DNA from: an uncultured Bacteroidota bacterium
GTDB lineage: Bacteria > Bacteroidota > Bacteroidia > Chitinophagales > Chitinophagaceae
Direction of reading: 5' to 3'
Length of the DNA: 64,000 nt
Assembly (NCBI GenBank): GCA_903938445.1
Contig: CAJADG010000023.1
Coordinates: 1-64,000 of the forward strand
Shown here piece after piece: positions 11,101-18,797 of the stretch. The position numbers and the translations under genes were made by a program. How positions within the stretch are numbered: position 1 is the first letter of the stretch; the number at the start of each line of letters is the position of its first letter. The notes under the pieces were generated by a model. That model worked only from the letters and a program-made list of their open reading frames with translations. It did no database searches and was not told the DNA's origin.

Positions 11101-11407
11101 AGCAATTGTAGCTAAATCAAAAGTTTTACGTGAATATTTAATTGGTAAGAAGCAAGAGAAACAAGGATATGGAACGGTGCCAGAAATTACGCCACTTTCT
11201 ATTATTCGTGATGCCAATATGTTAATTACAGGTAAGAATACATTACCTGGTGAACAAGAGGAAGCAAAAGTACAAGCTGCTATTACAGCGGTACAAGCAG
11301 CCCTTGTAAAAGGAAATGAATTCTTCCTAAAAGAATGGGCAGGCTTCAGAAAATTAGTAGAAACTACCCCGGTTGCGAAGTTCAAGGATTATGAGACGAT
11401 AAAGTAG
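8195..11407 (+). CDS. Exported BNR/Asp-box (VPS10/sortilin-like) beta-propeller protein 3
   Basis: Third member of the tandem family, about 1070 residues. The ATG at 8195 gives a clean signal peptide (cleavage near PLSAQ); an in-frame ATG at 8144 would add 17 unlikely residues. Asp-boxes such as KTLDAGKTW, KTTDGGETW and RTTDGGKTW recur through the first 740 residues. They end in ATFGRALWVLDD, the family motif with the usual His replaced by Phe. A Gly/Arg-rich loop (GGGRRR) and acidic stretch precede an Ig-like segment, and a helical tail closes the protein. A strong intrinsic terminator 18 bases after the stop ends the three-gene unit. Confidence 0.8.
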   Translation: MRKITVSMLLLSLTVAVSPLSAQKAKKAAAVVTTTENKVDINKVFKNWKPRNVGPASMSGRITTIDAEVANPNNIWIGAASGGVWKTNNSGVSWTPVFDEQPILNIGALAIQQSNPSVVWVGTGEGNPRNSVSIGEGIYKTLDAGKTWKRMGLEQTRNIHRVIIDPTNPNTVYAGAIGNPYGQSKNRGVYKTTDGGETWNQILYTNDTSGVGDMIMDPKNPNKLFVAMWHHYRNPYHLESGGKGSGIYMTIDGGKTFTKLGKENGLPDGNLGRVGITISKSNPNRVYALVESTKSGLYKSDDGGYNFTLVNAQKSIVDNRPFYFQDIICDPLNENTLWYISQTVVKSIDAGKSFETVIPYSGIHPDHHAFWIHPTDNKFMLDGNDGGIGLTRDGGKTWMFDEKIPVGQFYHVNVDNEIPYHIMGGMQDNGSWRGPAYTFIQGGIKNFYWDNLWGGDGFDVVPDAEDANWVYAMSQGGSVGRYNTATGESSFIQPPAPDSKTLLRFNWNAAIAQDPFDKKTVYFGSQFLHKSVNKGAAWKVISPDLTTNDSAQIDQKNNGGLSLDITGAENHCTIITIAPSSVQKDLIYIGTDDGNVQVTTNGGVTWSNITANITGLPKGAWIPQIRTSTYNANEVFVVANNYRQGDFAPYIFRTTDGGKTWTNILSAAKVTGYALSIIQDPTEPNLFFVGTEQGMYVSLDNADSFQQWKNGYPSVSTYDFAIQEREADLAIATFGRALWVLDDIKPLRKLAHNKGAAASFFVSAPNSVTNASYKNATYEWSTWGMYDGTNRPAGYPLTVYLVDSLKKVKVQIKDAQDSIIRNLTFKVDSGFNRQYWGYEQKGSRGAGMPKTSAGGGRRRMAEGASNEASDDEMEYRGRSVLPGKYKVVVTANKLKDSVWIEVKNDERNGDKTSIVKKQDELLAKLQPSVDKFNNVLDQLDEVDSVLAELKADWRSKKDKGIDTLNKTHKAIVAKSKVLREYLIGKKQEKQGYGTVPEITPLSIIRDANMLITGKNTLPGEQEEAKVQAAITAVQAALVKGNEFFLKEWAGFRKLVETTPVAKFKDYETIK

Positions 11408-11424
11408 TTAGTTCTTATAAACTT

Positions 11425-11470
11425 AAAGAGGTCACTTAAAACTTATATAGTTTAAAGTGACCTCTTTTTT
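11425..11470 (+). terminator. Intrinsic terminator after the propeller triplet
   Basis: The inverted repeat AAAGAGGTCACTT / AAGTGACCTCTTT is a 13-bp perfect stem with an AT-rich loop, followed by a T run. It lies 18 bases after the stop of the third propeller gene. Confidence 0.85.
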
Positions 11471-11492
11471 ATTTGGCATATCAATACTTATT

Positions 11493-11536
11493 AAAAACGA
11501 AAAAGCCCCTAACTTAATGAAAGTTAAGGGCTTTTG
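11493..11536 (-). terminator. Intrinsic terminator of tRNA-Asp
   Basis: On the minus strand, directly after the tRNA, a 15-bp stem (AAAAGCCCTTAACTT with AAGTTAGGGGCTTTT, one G-T wobble) and a 6-base loop are followed by TCGTTTTT. The stem begins immediately after the discriminator base. Confidence 0.85.
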
Positions 11537-11610
11537 CGGACCGGACGGGACTCGAACCCGCGACCTCCGCCGTGACAGGGCGGCATTCTAACCAACTGAA
11601 CTACCGATCC
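11537..11610 (-). tRNA. tRNA-Asp (anticodon GTC)
   Basis: A 74-nt cloverleaf read on the minus strand. It has a 7-bp acceptor stem (GGATCGG/CCGGTCC with one T-G pair), a D arm GTTC...GAAT, the anticodon loop CTGTCAC giving anticodon GTC, a 5-nt variable loop, and a T arm GCGGG-TTCGAGT-CCCGT. The discriminator is G. CCA is not encoded (the next bases are CAA), so the 3' end must be added enzymatically. A promoter lies about 35 bases upstream and a terminator abuts its 3' end. Confidence 0.97.
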
Positions 11611-11644
11611 AAGAACTTCCAGAGACGTTTCCGTTTCCGGGTTG

Positions 11645-11676
11645 CAAAGATAAGGGGAAAGAAGTTTTTTAAACAA
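11645..11676 (-). promoter_or_regulatory. Promoter of tRNA-Asp (Bacteroidota type)
   Basis: On the minus strand, TTG (11674-11676) is followed by a 21-bp spacer and then TATCTTTG (11645-11652). This matches the Bacteroidota -33 TTG / -7 TAnnTTTG consensus, and the tRNA begins 34 bases downstream. Confidence 0.75.
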
Positions 11677-11725
11677 ATCTTTTATTAAAAATTGTTGTAT
11701 TATTTTTACAGCCCAAACTAAGCAT

Positions 11726-12700
11726 ATGCCAGAATACCCTAATAGACAGTTTTTGGAATTTGAACAACCTATTAAAGAGTTGTACGAGCAAATTGATGCT
11801 ACCAAGAAATTAGCTGAAAAGAACCCTAAAATAGATCTTTCTGCAACTATAAAGCAGTTAGAAAATTCAATTGTTGATAAGCGTAAAGCCCTTACTGAGA
11901 CACTATCTCCGTGGCAAAGGGTGCAATTAAGTAGACATCCTGATCGTCCTTATACCTTAAAGTATATTGAGTTAATGTGTGATAAGTTTATAGAGCTTCA
12001 TGGCGACAGAAATGTGAAGGATGATAAGGCCATGGTGGGTGGATTTACCGAGTTAAATGGTCAAACGGTGATGATGATTGGACAGCAAAAGGGGAGTAAT
12101 ACAAAGGCACGTCAAATGAGAAATTTTGGAATGGCGAACCCAGAAGGTTACCGAAAAGCCCTTAGATTGATGAAATTGGCTGAAAAATTCAATAAACCTG
12201 TAGTTTGTTTGATTGATACTCCAGGCGCATTTCCGGGGCTAGAAGCGGAGGAAAGAGGCCAAGGAGAGGCTATTGCACGTAATATTTATGAAATGGTGCG
12301 TTTGCAAGTACCTATTATCATTTGTATCATTGGTGAGGGTGCAAGTGGGGGTGCTTTAGGTATTGGTATTGGTGACAAAACCCTGATGATGGAAAATACT
12401 TGGTATACCGTTATTTCTCCGGAAAGTTGTAGTTCTATTTTATGGAGAAGTTGGGATAAAAAAGAAGTTGCCGCGGAGCAATTGAAGTTAACTGCGAATG
12501 ATATGAAAGGATTTGGTTTGATTGATGAAATTGTTCCAGAACCATTTGGTGGTGCACATTGGAGTTATCCTGAGGCGGCAGCTATTTTAAAAGAAAAAAT
12601 TGTTGCAGCTTTAAATGAAGTTAAAGATATTGCACCTGCAAAAAGAGTAGAAAATCGCATTGAAAAATATAGTAAAATGGGCTTCTGGGAAGAAGCTTAA
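11726..12700 (+). CDS. accA: Acetyl-CoA carboxylase carboxyltransferase subunit alpha
   Basis: The 324-residue protein is the family's usual length. It is the alpha half of the carboxyltransferase that moves CO2 from carboxybiotin to acetyl-CoA, giving malonyl-CoA, the first committed step of fatty acid synthesis. It works in the cytoplasm with AccD, which is not in this window. The N-terminal helix ([15 protein letters not shown]) and the crotonase-fold core with [10 protein letters not shown] and [12 protein letters not shown] are characteristic. It lies 24 bases before dapA in the same direction, so the two may be co-transcribed. Confidence 0.97.
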   Translation: MPEYPNRQFLEFEQPIKELYEQIDATKKLAEKNPKIDLSATIKQLENSIVDKRKALTETLSPWQRVQLSRHPDRPYTLKYIELMCDKFIELHGDRNVKDDKAMVGGFTELNGQTVMMIGQQKGSNTKARQMRNFGMANPEGYRKALRLMKLAEKFNKPVVCLIDTPGAFPGLEAEERGQGEAIARNIYEMVRLQVPIIICIIGEGASGGALGIGIGDKTLMMENTWYTVISPESCSSILWRSWDKKEVAAEQLKLTANDMKGFGLIDEIVPEPFGGAHWSYPEAAAILKEKIVAALNEVKDIAPAKRVENRIEKYSKMGFWEEA

Positions 12701-12724
12701 TCCAAAAATATATTCTAACCCTAC

Positions 12725-13609
12725 ATGTTAAGACAAACCCTAAAAGGAACAGGCGTAGCTTTAGTTACTCCGTTTAAAAAAGACAAAAGCATTGACTTTG
12801 CAGCGCTTGAAAATTTAATTGATATTCAAATTGCTGGTGGCCTTGATTATATCGTAACCCTTGGTACCACAGGTGAATCAGTAGTATTATCTACTGAAGA
12901 AAAAGTAGAAGTATTTAATTGTACAGTTGCAAAAGTAAATGGCCGTGTACCAGTGGTAGTTGGAATTGGTGGTAACAATACAGCCGAAGTAATTAAATCA
13001 TTTAGCAAGTTTGATTTAACTAAAGTAGAAGCTATCTTAAGTGTTACTCCTTATTATAACAAACCTTCACAGGAAGGATTGTATCAACATTATGTTGCCT
13101 TAGCGGATGCAGCTCCGAAGCCAATATTATTATACAATGTGCCAGGAAGAACAGGACGTAATATGACAGCGGCAACTACTTTACGTTTAGCATCGCATCC
13201 AAATATTGGAGGCATTAAAGAAGCGGGTCCTGAAATGGCACAAACTATTGATATTTTAAAAGATCGTCCAAGCGACTTTTTAGTGGTGAGTGGTGATGAT
13301 GAAATTGTAATGGCACAAATAGCATGTGGTATGGATGGCGTAATTAGTGTTGCAGCCAACGCATTTCCAAAGCCATTTAGTGATATGATTCGTTATTGCA
13401 TGGCGGGTGATTTTAGCATGGCAAAGCGTTTGAATGATTTAATGGTAGAAGGGTATACTTATATGTATGAGGAAAATAATCCTTCAGGTATTAAAGCATT
13501 TTTAGCTGAGCAGGGCGTCATTGAAAATGAATTTAGATTACCATTGGTGCCAGTGAGTGCAGGATTGCAGAAGAAAATTCACGATTATTTGCAAAAGTAT
13601 TTTGCTTAA
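12725..13609 (+). CDS. dapA: 4-hydroxy-tetrahydrodipicolinate synthase
   Basis: A 294-residue class I aldolase-type lyase. It condenses pyruvate with aspartate semialdehyde in the lysine/diaminopimelate pathway, feeding both protein and peptidoglycan. The pyruvate-binding GTTGES motif is at residues 47-52, the catalytic Tyr is Tyr137 in LLYNVPGRTG, and the Schiff-base Lys is Lys165 in GGIKEA. Length and motifs are canonical. Its stop codon shares the sequence TTAA with the stop of convergent mutS, so there is no intergenic space or terminator between them. Confidence 0.97.
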   Translation: MLRQTLKGTGVALVTPFKKDKSIDFAALENLIDIQIAGGLDYIVTLGTTGESVVLSTEEKVEVFNCTVAKVNGRVPVVVGIGGNNTAEVIKSFSKFDLTKVEAILSVTPYYNKPSQEGLYQHYVALADAAPKPILLYNVPGRTGRNMTAATTLRLASHPNIGGIKEAGPEMAQTIDILKDRPSDFLVVSGDDEIVMAQIACGMDGVISVAANAFPKPFSDMIRYCMAGDFSMAKRLNDLMVEGYTYMYEENNPSGIKAFLAEQGVIENEFRLPLVPVSAGLQKKIHDYLQKYFA

Positions 13610-16200
13610 TTCAACTTTTGTTTAATCGCTTGAAGTTTCATTAAAGCTTCAACGGGTGTTAAATTATTGATGTCAATTTCTGATAATTCTTTTCGGATGG
13701 ACTCAAAAGTTTCAGTGTGTGCATCAAATATCGATAATTGAAATTGATCTGTTGAGGCAGCAGTACTAGGCGTGTTATTGGTGTTGCCTGCATTCTTTAA
13801 CTCCATCTCTTTTAAAATATCATTCGCTCTGTTCACTAGTATATTAGGCATACCTGCCATTTTAGCCACATGAATTCCAAAGCTATGGGTGTTTCCACCT
13901 TTGGTTAGTTTGCGCAAGAAGATTATTTTATTTCCAACCTCCTTATGACTCACATGATAGTTATGTACATTCGGCAATTGTGCTTCTAAATCGTTTAATT
14001 CATGATAGTGCGTAGCAAACAAAGTTTTGGGTTTAGCAGGGGATTGGTATAAATATTCAACAATACTCCATGCAATTGAAATACCATCATAGGTACTGGT
14101 ACCACGACCAATCTCATCTAACAAAATCAAACTACGCGGACTAATATTATTTAAGATACTTGCTGTTTCAATCATCTCCACCATAAAAGTAGATTCGCCA
14201 GCACTTAAATTATCATTCGCACCTACACGTGTAAATATTTTATCTGTCAAAGGAACCGAAGCTGCAGTGGCAGGAACATAGGAGCCCATATGTGCCATTA
14301 AAGTAATGAGTGCAGTTTGTCTTAACACGGCACTTTTACCACTCATGTTGGGTCCAGTTAATATAATAATTTGCTGTGTGCTAGGATCCAAATACACATC
14401 ATTTGGAATATAGCTTTGATCAATGGCTAGGTTTTGTTCAATAACTGGGTGACGTCCTGCTTCGATATTTAAAACCGTGTTTTCAGTGATGGTAGGCTTG
14501 CAATATTTTTGTGCCTTCGCAATGGATGCAAAACAAATTAAACAATCCAATACGCCAATCCACTGACCATTTTTTTGAAGCAGATTCATTTCCTTTAAAA
14601 CCTCATCAATCAAACCTTGGTACAATTGAGTTTCAAGCGTTAGTATTTTATCCTCTGCACCTAAAATCTTTTCTTCATATACTTTTAACTCAGGCGTAAT
14701 GTAACGCTCTGCAGTGGTCAATGTTTGTTTACGTATCCACTCGGCAGGTACTTTGTCCTTATGCGCATGGGTTACTTCTAAATAATAACCGTACACATTA
14801 TTGTATCCAATTTTTAAAGAAGAGATTCCTGTTATTTCTGCTTCCTTATTTTGCAGTTGTGTTAAATATTCTTTACCACCACTGGAGATATTTCGTAATT
14901 CATCTAATTCTGCATTCACACTTTCTTTAATAAATCCACCTTTCACAGCAGTAGCAGGGGGTTGTTCAATTAAAGTATCGAATATGGCTTTTTTGGAATG
15001 GGCACAAATGTCTAACTCACCACTAATATGTTGTAAATAATTATTTTCAATTCCCGAAAGTTCCAATTGAATAGCTTCAATTGCTTCTAATGATTTAGCC
15101 AATTGAATAAACTCACGAGGTTGTAATTTTCGCGTTGATAATTTACTGGCCAATCTCTCCAAGTCACCACAGGATTCAATCAATACACTAATGCTTTGTG
15201 CTTTATCATGATTTGCCAACAAGGTTTCAACAGCATCTAATCGGTTATTGATTTGCGTAACAGATTGTAATGGGAATATTAACCAACGCTTTAGCAAACG
15301 TGCGCCCATGGGGCTCTTGGTGTCATCCATTACTTCCAATAATCCTTTACGATCTGCACCATTTCCAATTAATTCTAAATTGCGAATCGTAAATTTATCC
15401 ATCCATAAAATTTCATCTCTATCAATACGGCCAATTTTATGAATATGCGAAAGGTGAGGATGTTCTGTTTCTTTTAAATAATGCAAAATAGCACCTGCAG
15501 CAATAATTCCTTTTGTCAGTCCTTCAATACCAAAACCTTTTAAAGAGGTAGTTTGAAATTGTTTAAATAATAAATCGGTGGCAAAAGGTTCATCAAAAAT
15601 CCAACTATCTAATCCGTAAGTATAAAAACTATTGCCAAAGGTTTCTTTAAAATTAGCTTGATAATTTTTCGGGTAAAGAATTTCAGCAGGTTGAAGACTT
15701 TGTAATAATTTATCTAAATATTCAGTGCTGCCTTCTGCCAATAAAAATTCTCCAGTTGTAATATCTAAAAACGCAACACCGCCGTGTTCTTTTTCAACAA
15801 AAACGGCCGCTAAGAAATTATTGTTTTTATGTTCTAATAATTTATCGTTGGTAGCAATGCCTGGAGTAAGCATATCGGTTACGCCACGCTTTACAATTCC
15901 TTTTACCGATTTTGGGTCTTCCAATTGATCGCAAATGGCTACACGATAGCCAGCTTTCACCAATTTGTGTAAATAAGTATCTAAAGAGTGGTGTGGGAAT
16001 CCTGCTAATTCGCTGGAGGATGCCGAACCATTATTTCGTTTTGTTAAGGTAATGCCTAATACTTTTGAAGCAATCACTGCATCTTCCCCAAATGTTTCGT
16101 AAAAATCACCCACTCTAAACAACAAAATAGCATCGGGATATTTTTGTTTAATAGCCCTATGTTGCTGCATTAGAGGAGTTTCTGCACTAGATTTTGCCAT
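13606..16200 (-). CDS. mutS: DNA mismatch repair protein MutS
   Basis: The 864-residue ATPase recognises mismatches and starts repair with MutL. The mismatch-reading Phe-x-Glu motif is Phe33-Tyr34-Glu35 (GDFYETF). The Walker A loop GPNMSGKS is at residues 616-623, where the common GPNMGGKS has Ser for Gly. The Walker B and signature region LLDEIGRGTSTYDG follows, and a helix-turn-helix C-terminus ends the protein. It is divergent from the RNA methyltransferase gene. A TAGGTTTG box ends only 5 bases before its ATG, so its mRNA may be leaderless. Its stop overlaps that of dapA. Confidence 0.97.
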   Translation of the reverse strand: MAKSSAETPLMQQHRAIKQKYPDAILLFRVGDFYETFGEDAVIASKVLGITLTKRNNGSASSSELAGFPHHSLDTYLHKLVKAGYRVAICDQLEDPKSVKGIVKRGVTDMLTPGIATNDKLLEHKNNNFLAAVFVEKEHGGVAFLDITTGEFLLAEGSTEYLDKLLQSLQPAEILYPKNYQANFKETFGNSFYTYGLDSWIFDEPFATDLLFKQFQTTSLKGFGIEGLTKGIIAAGAILHYLKETEHPHLSHIHKIGRIDRDEILWMDKFTIRNLELIGNGADRKGLLEVMDDTKSPMGARLLKRWLIFPLQSVTQINNRLDAVETLLANHDKAQSISVLIESCGDLERLASKLSTRKLQPREFIQLAKSLEAIEAIQLELSGIENNYLQHISGELDICAHSKKAIFDTLIEQPPATAVKGGFIKESVNAELDELRNISSGGKEYLTQLQNKEAEITGISSLKIGYNNVYGYYLEVTHAHKDKVPAEWIRKQTLTTAERYITPELKVYEEKILGAEDKILTLETQLYQGLIDEVLKEMNLLQKNGQWIGVLDCLICFASIAKAQKYCKPTITENTVLNIEAGRHPVIEQNLAIDQSYIPNDVYLDPSTQQIIILTGPNMSGKSAVLRQTALITLMAHMGSYVPATAASVPLTDKIFTRVGANDNLSAGESTFMVEMIETASILNNISPRSLILLDEIGRGTSTYDGISIAWSIVEYLYQSPAKPKTLFATHYHELNDLEAQLPNVHNYHVSHKEVGNKIIFLRKLTKGGNTHSFGIHVAKMAGMPNILVNRANDILKEMELKNAGNTNNTPSTAASTDQFQLSIFDAHTETFESIRKELSEIDINNLTPVEALMKLQAIKQKLN

Positions 16201-16205
16201 GGCAA

Positions 16206-16213
16206 CAAACCTA
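16206..16213 (-). promoter_or_regulatory. Putative -7 box for mutS
   Basis: The minus strand reads TAGGTTTG, a match to TAnnTTTG, five bases before the mutS ATG. A start point about 5-6 bases downstream would fall on the initiation codon. No clear TTG -33 element is seen, so confidence is moderate. Confidence 0.55.
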
Positions 16214-16240
16214 CATAATTTTTTTAATATTCGAAAAGCG

Positions 16241-16248
16241 TACTTTTG
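16241..16248 (+). promoter_or_regulatory. Putative -7 box for the RNA methyltransferase gene
   Basis: TACTTTTG matches TAnnTTTG and ends five bases before the ATG at 16254, again implying a leaderless or nearly leaderless message. It forms a divergent pair with the mutS box, about 27 AT-rich bases apart. Confidence 0.55.
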
Positions 16249-16253
16249 CAGAT

Positions 16254-16784
16254 ATGCGCAAACTTACCATGGACGAATTGGGGAGAAAGTCGGTAGCCGA
16301 CTTTAAAATGGCCAATAAAACGCCTATTGTGGTGGTGATGGACAATATCCGTAGTATGCACAATGTAGGAAGCGTGTTTAGAACCTCGGATGGCTTTTTA
16401 ATTGATGGAATTTGTTTGTGTGGTTTTACCCCGCAGCCTCCGCATAGAGATATTCATAAAACGGCATTGGGCTCCACTGAAACGGTGGATTGGCTACATT
16501 ATGAAAACACTATGGATGCAGTAAATGAATTAAAAGCCAAAGGGTATAAAGTATATGCCATTGAACAAACAGAAGGAAGCATTTCCTTGGAAAAATTCAA
16601 AGCTTTAAATCCAGAAGTGGCTAACTTTCCGATGGCCTTTGTTTTTGGAAATGAAGTGGATGGGGTGGACGAGCAAGTCATTGCTTTATGTGATGGAGTG
16701 ATTGAAATTCCGCAATGGGGGATGAAGCATTCTTTAAATATTTCAGTTGCAGCGGCCATTGTTTTATGGGAGTTTGTGAGATAG
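16254..16784 (+). CDS. SpoU/TrmH-family RNA 2'-O-methyltransferase
   Basis: The 176-residue SPOUT-fold enzyme transfers methyl from S-adenosylmethionine to a ribose 2'-OH in tRNA or rRNA. The motifs visible are NIRSMHNVGSVFRTSD (motif 1 with catalytic Arg), FVFGNEVDGV (motif 2) and IPQWGMKHSLNISVAAAIV (motif 3, the knot). I start at the ATG at 16254 because the -7 box would lie inside the longer frame. It lacks the N-terminal substrate-binding domain of RlmB-type enzymes, so it is closer to TrmL/TrmH-type tRNA enzymes; the target is not determinable. Confidence 0.88.
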   Translation: MRKLTMDELGRKSVADFKMANKTPIVVVMDNIRSMHNVGSVFRTSDGFLIDGICLCGFTPQPPHRDIHKTALGSTETVDWLHYENTMDAVNELKAKGYKVYAIEQTEGSISLEKFKALNPEVANFPMAFVFGNEVDGVDEQVIALCDGVIEIPQWGMKHSLNISVAAAIVLWEFVR

Positions 16785-16821
16785 AAGGTTTACTTTAAAT
16801 TATACATCAGAAAATAAAGAT

Positions 16822-17730
16822 ATGAGTGGAGTAAAAAATTATTTGAGTTTAGTGAAATTTTCACATACCATTTTTGCGATGCCATTTGCATTGATTGGTT
16901 TTGTGTTGGGTATAAAACATATGGACGATTTACATTCGCCGGAAGAACATGGAATTAAAAAGTTTTTGCTGGTTTTGTTATGTATGGTCACTGCAAGGTC
17001 CACTGCCATGGCATTTAACAGGTATTTAGATAGACATTTTGATAAATTGAATCCAAGAACTGCCATTAGAGAAATACCAGCAGGAATCATTAAGGCGGAG
17101 AAAGCATTGTTATTTATTATCATCAATGCAAGCATTTTTGTTGTGGCTACTTTCTTTATTAATCCAATTTGTTTTTATTTGTCACCCGTTGCATTATTTG
17201 TGATCTTGTTTTATAGTTACACCAAAAGGTTTACTTATTTATGTCATTTGGTTTTAGGGGTGGGCTTGTCTTTAGCACCCATTGGCGCTTATTTAGCTGT
17301 TACAGGAAGCTTTGCATTATTGCCCTTGTTGTTTTCATTTGCTGTCATTTTTTGGGTAAGTGGATTTGATGTTATTTATGCATTGCAGGATATTGATTTT
17401 GATCAATCCCAATCCTTGTATTCTATTCCAAGTTATTGGGGTTTGAATAAGGCATTAAATATTGCAAGGGTATTGCATGTTTTTTCGGCAGCATTTATCA
17501 TTGCAGCTTTTTTTGTAGGAGGGTTCCATTTTATTTATTTAGGAGGGATGGCAGTTTTTATAGGCATGTTATTATATCAACACAGTATTGTTAAGCCACA
17601 TGATTTAAGCAAAGTCAATATTGCATTTATGACCGCCAATGGAATTGCCAGCATTGTATTTAGTGTATTTGTAATTACAGCATTAGTGTTGCAAATAATG
17701 GGGAATATTCCAAGTGCAATCATCCATTAA
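16822..17730 (+). CDS. UbiA-family polyprenyltransferase (quinone biosynthesis)
   Basis: The 302-residue integral membrane enzyme has about eight or nine helices. It attaches a polyprenyl chain to an aromatic acceptor. The first Asp-rich motif is Asn66-x3-Asp70-x3-Asp74 in NRYLDRHFD, preceded by ARSTAMAFNR. The second is the DIDFDQ segment in the second half. It most resembles the 4-hydroxybenzoate prenyltransferase-like branch, which in menaquinone-using bacteria includes the futalosine-pathway enzyme MqnP. Which quinone it serves here is an inference. The RuvX-like gene follows directly. Confidence 0.88.
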   Translation: MSGVKNYLSLVKFSHTIFAMPFALIGFVLGIKHMDDLHSPEEHGIKKFLLVLLCMVTARSTAMAFNRYLDRHFDKLNPRTAIREIPAGIIKAEKALLFIIINASIFVVATFFINPICFYLSPVALFVILFYSYTKRFTYLCHLVLGVGLSLAPIGAYLAVTGSFALLPLLFSFAVIFWVSGFDVIYALQDIDFDQSQSLYSIPSYWGLNKALNIARVLHVFSAAFIIAAFFVGGFHFIYLGGMAVFIGMLLYQHSIVKPHDLSKVNIAFMTANGIASIVFSVFVITALVLQIMGNIPSAIIH

Positions 17731-17740
17731 ATTAACAACC

Positions 17741-18154
17741 TTGGCTAGAATTATTTGTATAGACTACGGCGGAAAAAGATGCGGATTGGCAGTAACCGAT
17801 CCATTGCAAATTATTGCTACTGCTTTAACCACAGTAGCCACCAAAGAATTATATACTTATTTGGCAGTTTATTTTGCAAAAGAGCCAGTGGAGTTAATTT
17901 TAATAGGAGAGCCTTTAAATTTAGATGATACGCCAACGCATGCTACACCATTGGTTAAAAAAGCCATTGTGGAGTTGGGAAAAAAATTTCCAACGATTCC
18001 TATACAAACGGTAGACGAGCGTTTTAGTTCTAAAAATGCAGTGAGGGCCATGGTAGAAATGGGCATGAAGAAAAAGGATCGTCAGGATAAGAAAAATGTA
18101 GATCAAATAGCTGCGACTATTCTATTACAGGAATATTTAACAAATCGTCCCTAA
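17741..18154 (+). CDS. ruvX: YqgF/RuvX-family putative Holliday junction resolvase / pre-16S rRNA nuclease
   Basis: I choose the TTG at 17741 because it puts the family's usual N-terminus (ARIICIDYGGKRCGLAVTD) at residue 2 and gives a typical 137 residues. A GTG at 17714 would instead overlap the UbiA gene by 17 bases. The RNase H-fold acidic residues are visible: Asp in IDYG, Glu in LIGEP, and Asp/Glu in VDERFSS and NVDQIAA. The family processes the 5' end of 16S rRNA and has been proposed to resolve Holliday junctions. It sits between the UbiA gene and def. Confidence 0.88.
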   Translation: MARIICIDYGGKRCGLAVTDPLQIIATALTTVATKELYTYLAVYFAKEPVELILIGEPLNLDDTPTHATPLVKKAIVELGKKFPTIPIQTVDERFSSKNAVRAMVEMGMKKKDRQDKKNVDQIAATILLQEYLTNRP

Positions 18155-18192
18155 TTCGACCCAATCTCAGGGCGTTATTCCTCTTTTATTTC

Positions 18193-18200
18193 TACCTTTG
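18193..18200 (+). promoter_or_regulatory. Putative -7 box for def
   Basis: TACCTTTG matches TAnnTTTG and lies 21 bases before the def ATG at 18222. It also rules out the TTG at 18198 as the def start. Confidence 0.6.
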
Positions 18201-18221
18201 CGTTTATTACAAAGACCTATT

Positions 18222-18797
18222 ATGATTTTACCTATTGTGGCATACGGTGCTTCCGTTTTAAGAAAAGTGTGTGATCCTATTGAATCCAATTACCCTAATA
18301 TCAAAGGATTAATTGAGGATATGTGGGAAACTATGTATGAAAGTAATGGAGTAGGTCTTGCTGCGCCACAAATCAATAAGCATATCAGATTATTTATTGT
18401 GGATAGTGCACAAATATTTGCCAATGCCGAGCCCGAAGATGAAACCTATGCAGATGCGCCTGGAATTAAAAGAGCTTTTATCAATGCACAAATTGTAGCG
18501 TTAAGTGGAAAGGAGTGGGTATACAATGAAGGTTGTTTAAGTATCCCAAAAATTAGAGAAGATGTATTGCGTCATGAAAATGTAACCCTATCTTATTTGG
18601 ACGAAAACTTTCAACCGCATACCGAAACTTTTACGGGTATGACTGCAAGAGTTATTTTACATGAGTACGACCATATTGAAGGCAAATTATTTATTGATTA
18701 TGTAAAGCCTTTAAAGCGCAAAATGTTGCAGGGTAAATTAAATGATATCAATAAAGGAAAGGTAAGAGTGGATTATAAAATGATTCAACTTAAATAA
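18222..18797 (+). CDS. def: Peptide deformylase
   Basis: The 191-residue metalloenzyme removes the formyl group from the N-terminal methionine of nascent proteins. All three family motifs are present: GVGLAAPQI, EGCLS (Cys metal ligand) and HEYDHIEG (the HExxH metal site). The start at 18222 is chosen because the promoter box overlaps the upstream alternative. Its TAA stop overlaps by one base the ATG of the next gene, suggesting translational coupling. Confidence 0.96.
   Translation: MILPIVAYGASVLRKVCDPIESNYPNIKGLIEDMWETMYESNGVGLAAPQINKHIRLFIVDSAQIFANAEPEDETYADAPGIKRAFINAQIVALSGKEWVYNEGCLSIPKIREDVLRHENVTLSYLDENFQPHTETFTGMTARVILHEYDHIEGKLFIDYVKPLKRKMLQGKLNDINKGKVRVDYKMIQLK

Larger units (their letters stand above)
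11408..11725. other. 318-bp intergenic region: two terminators, tRNA-Asp, promoter
   Basis: There is no protein gene here. From left to right it holds the terminator of the propeller genes, the terminator of tRNA-Asp (opposite strand), tRNA-Asp itself, and its promoter. The remaining stretch up to accA is AT-rich with no perfect -7 box that I can assign to accA. Confidence 0.8.

Noticed and set aside
11524-11805. 93-codon open frame on the minus strand covering tRNA-Asp
   Set aside because: Its second half is the tRNA itself and its first half is AT-rich spacer and the opposite-strand start of accA; it is a chance frame.
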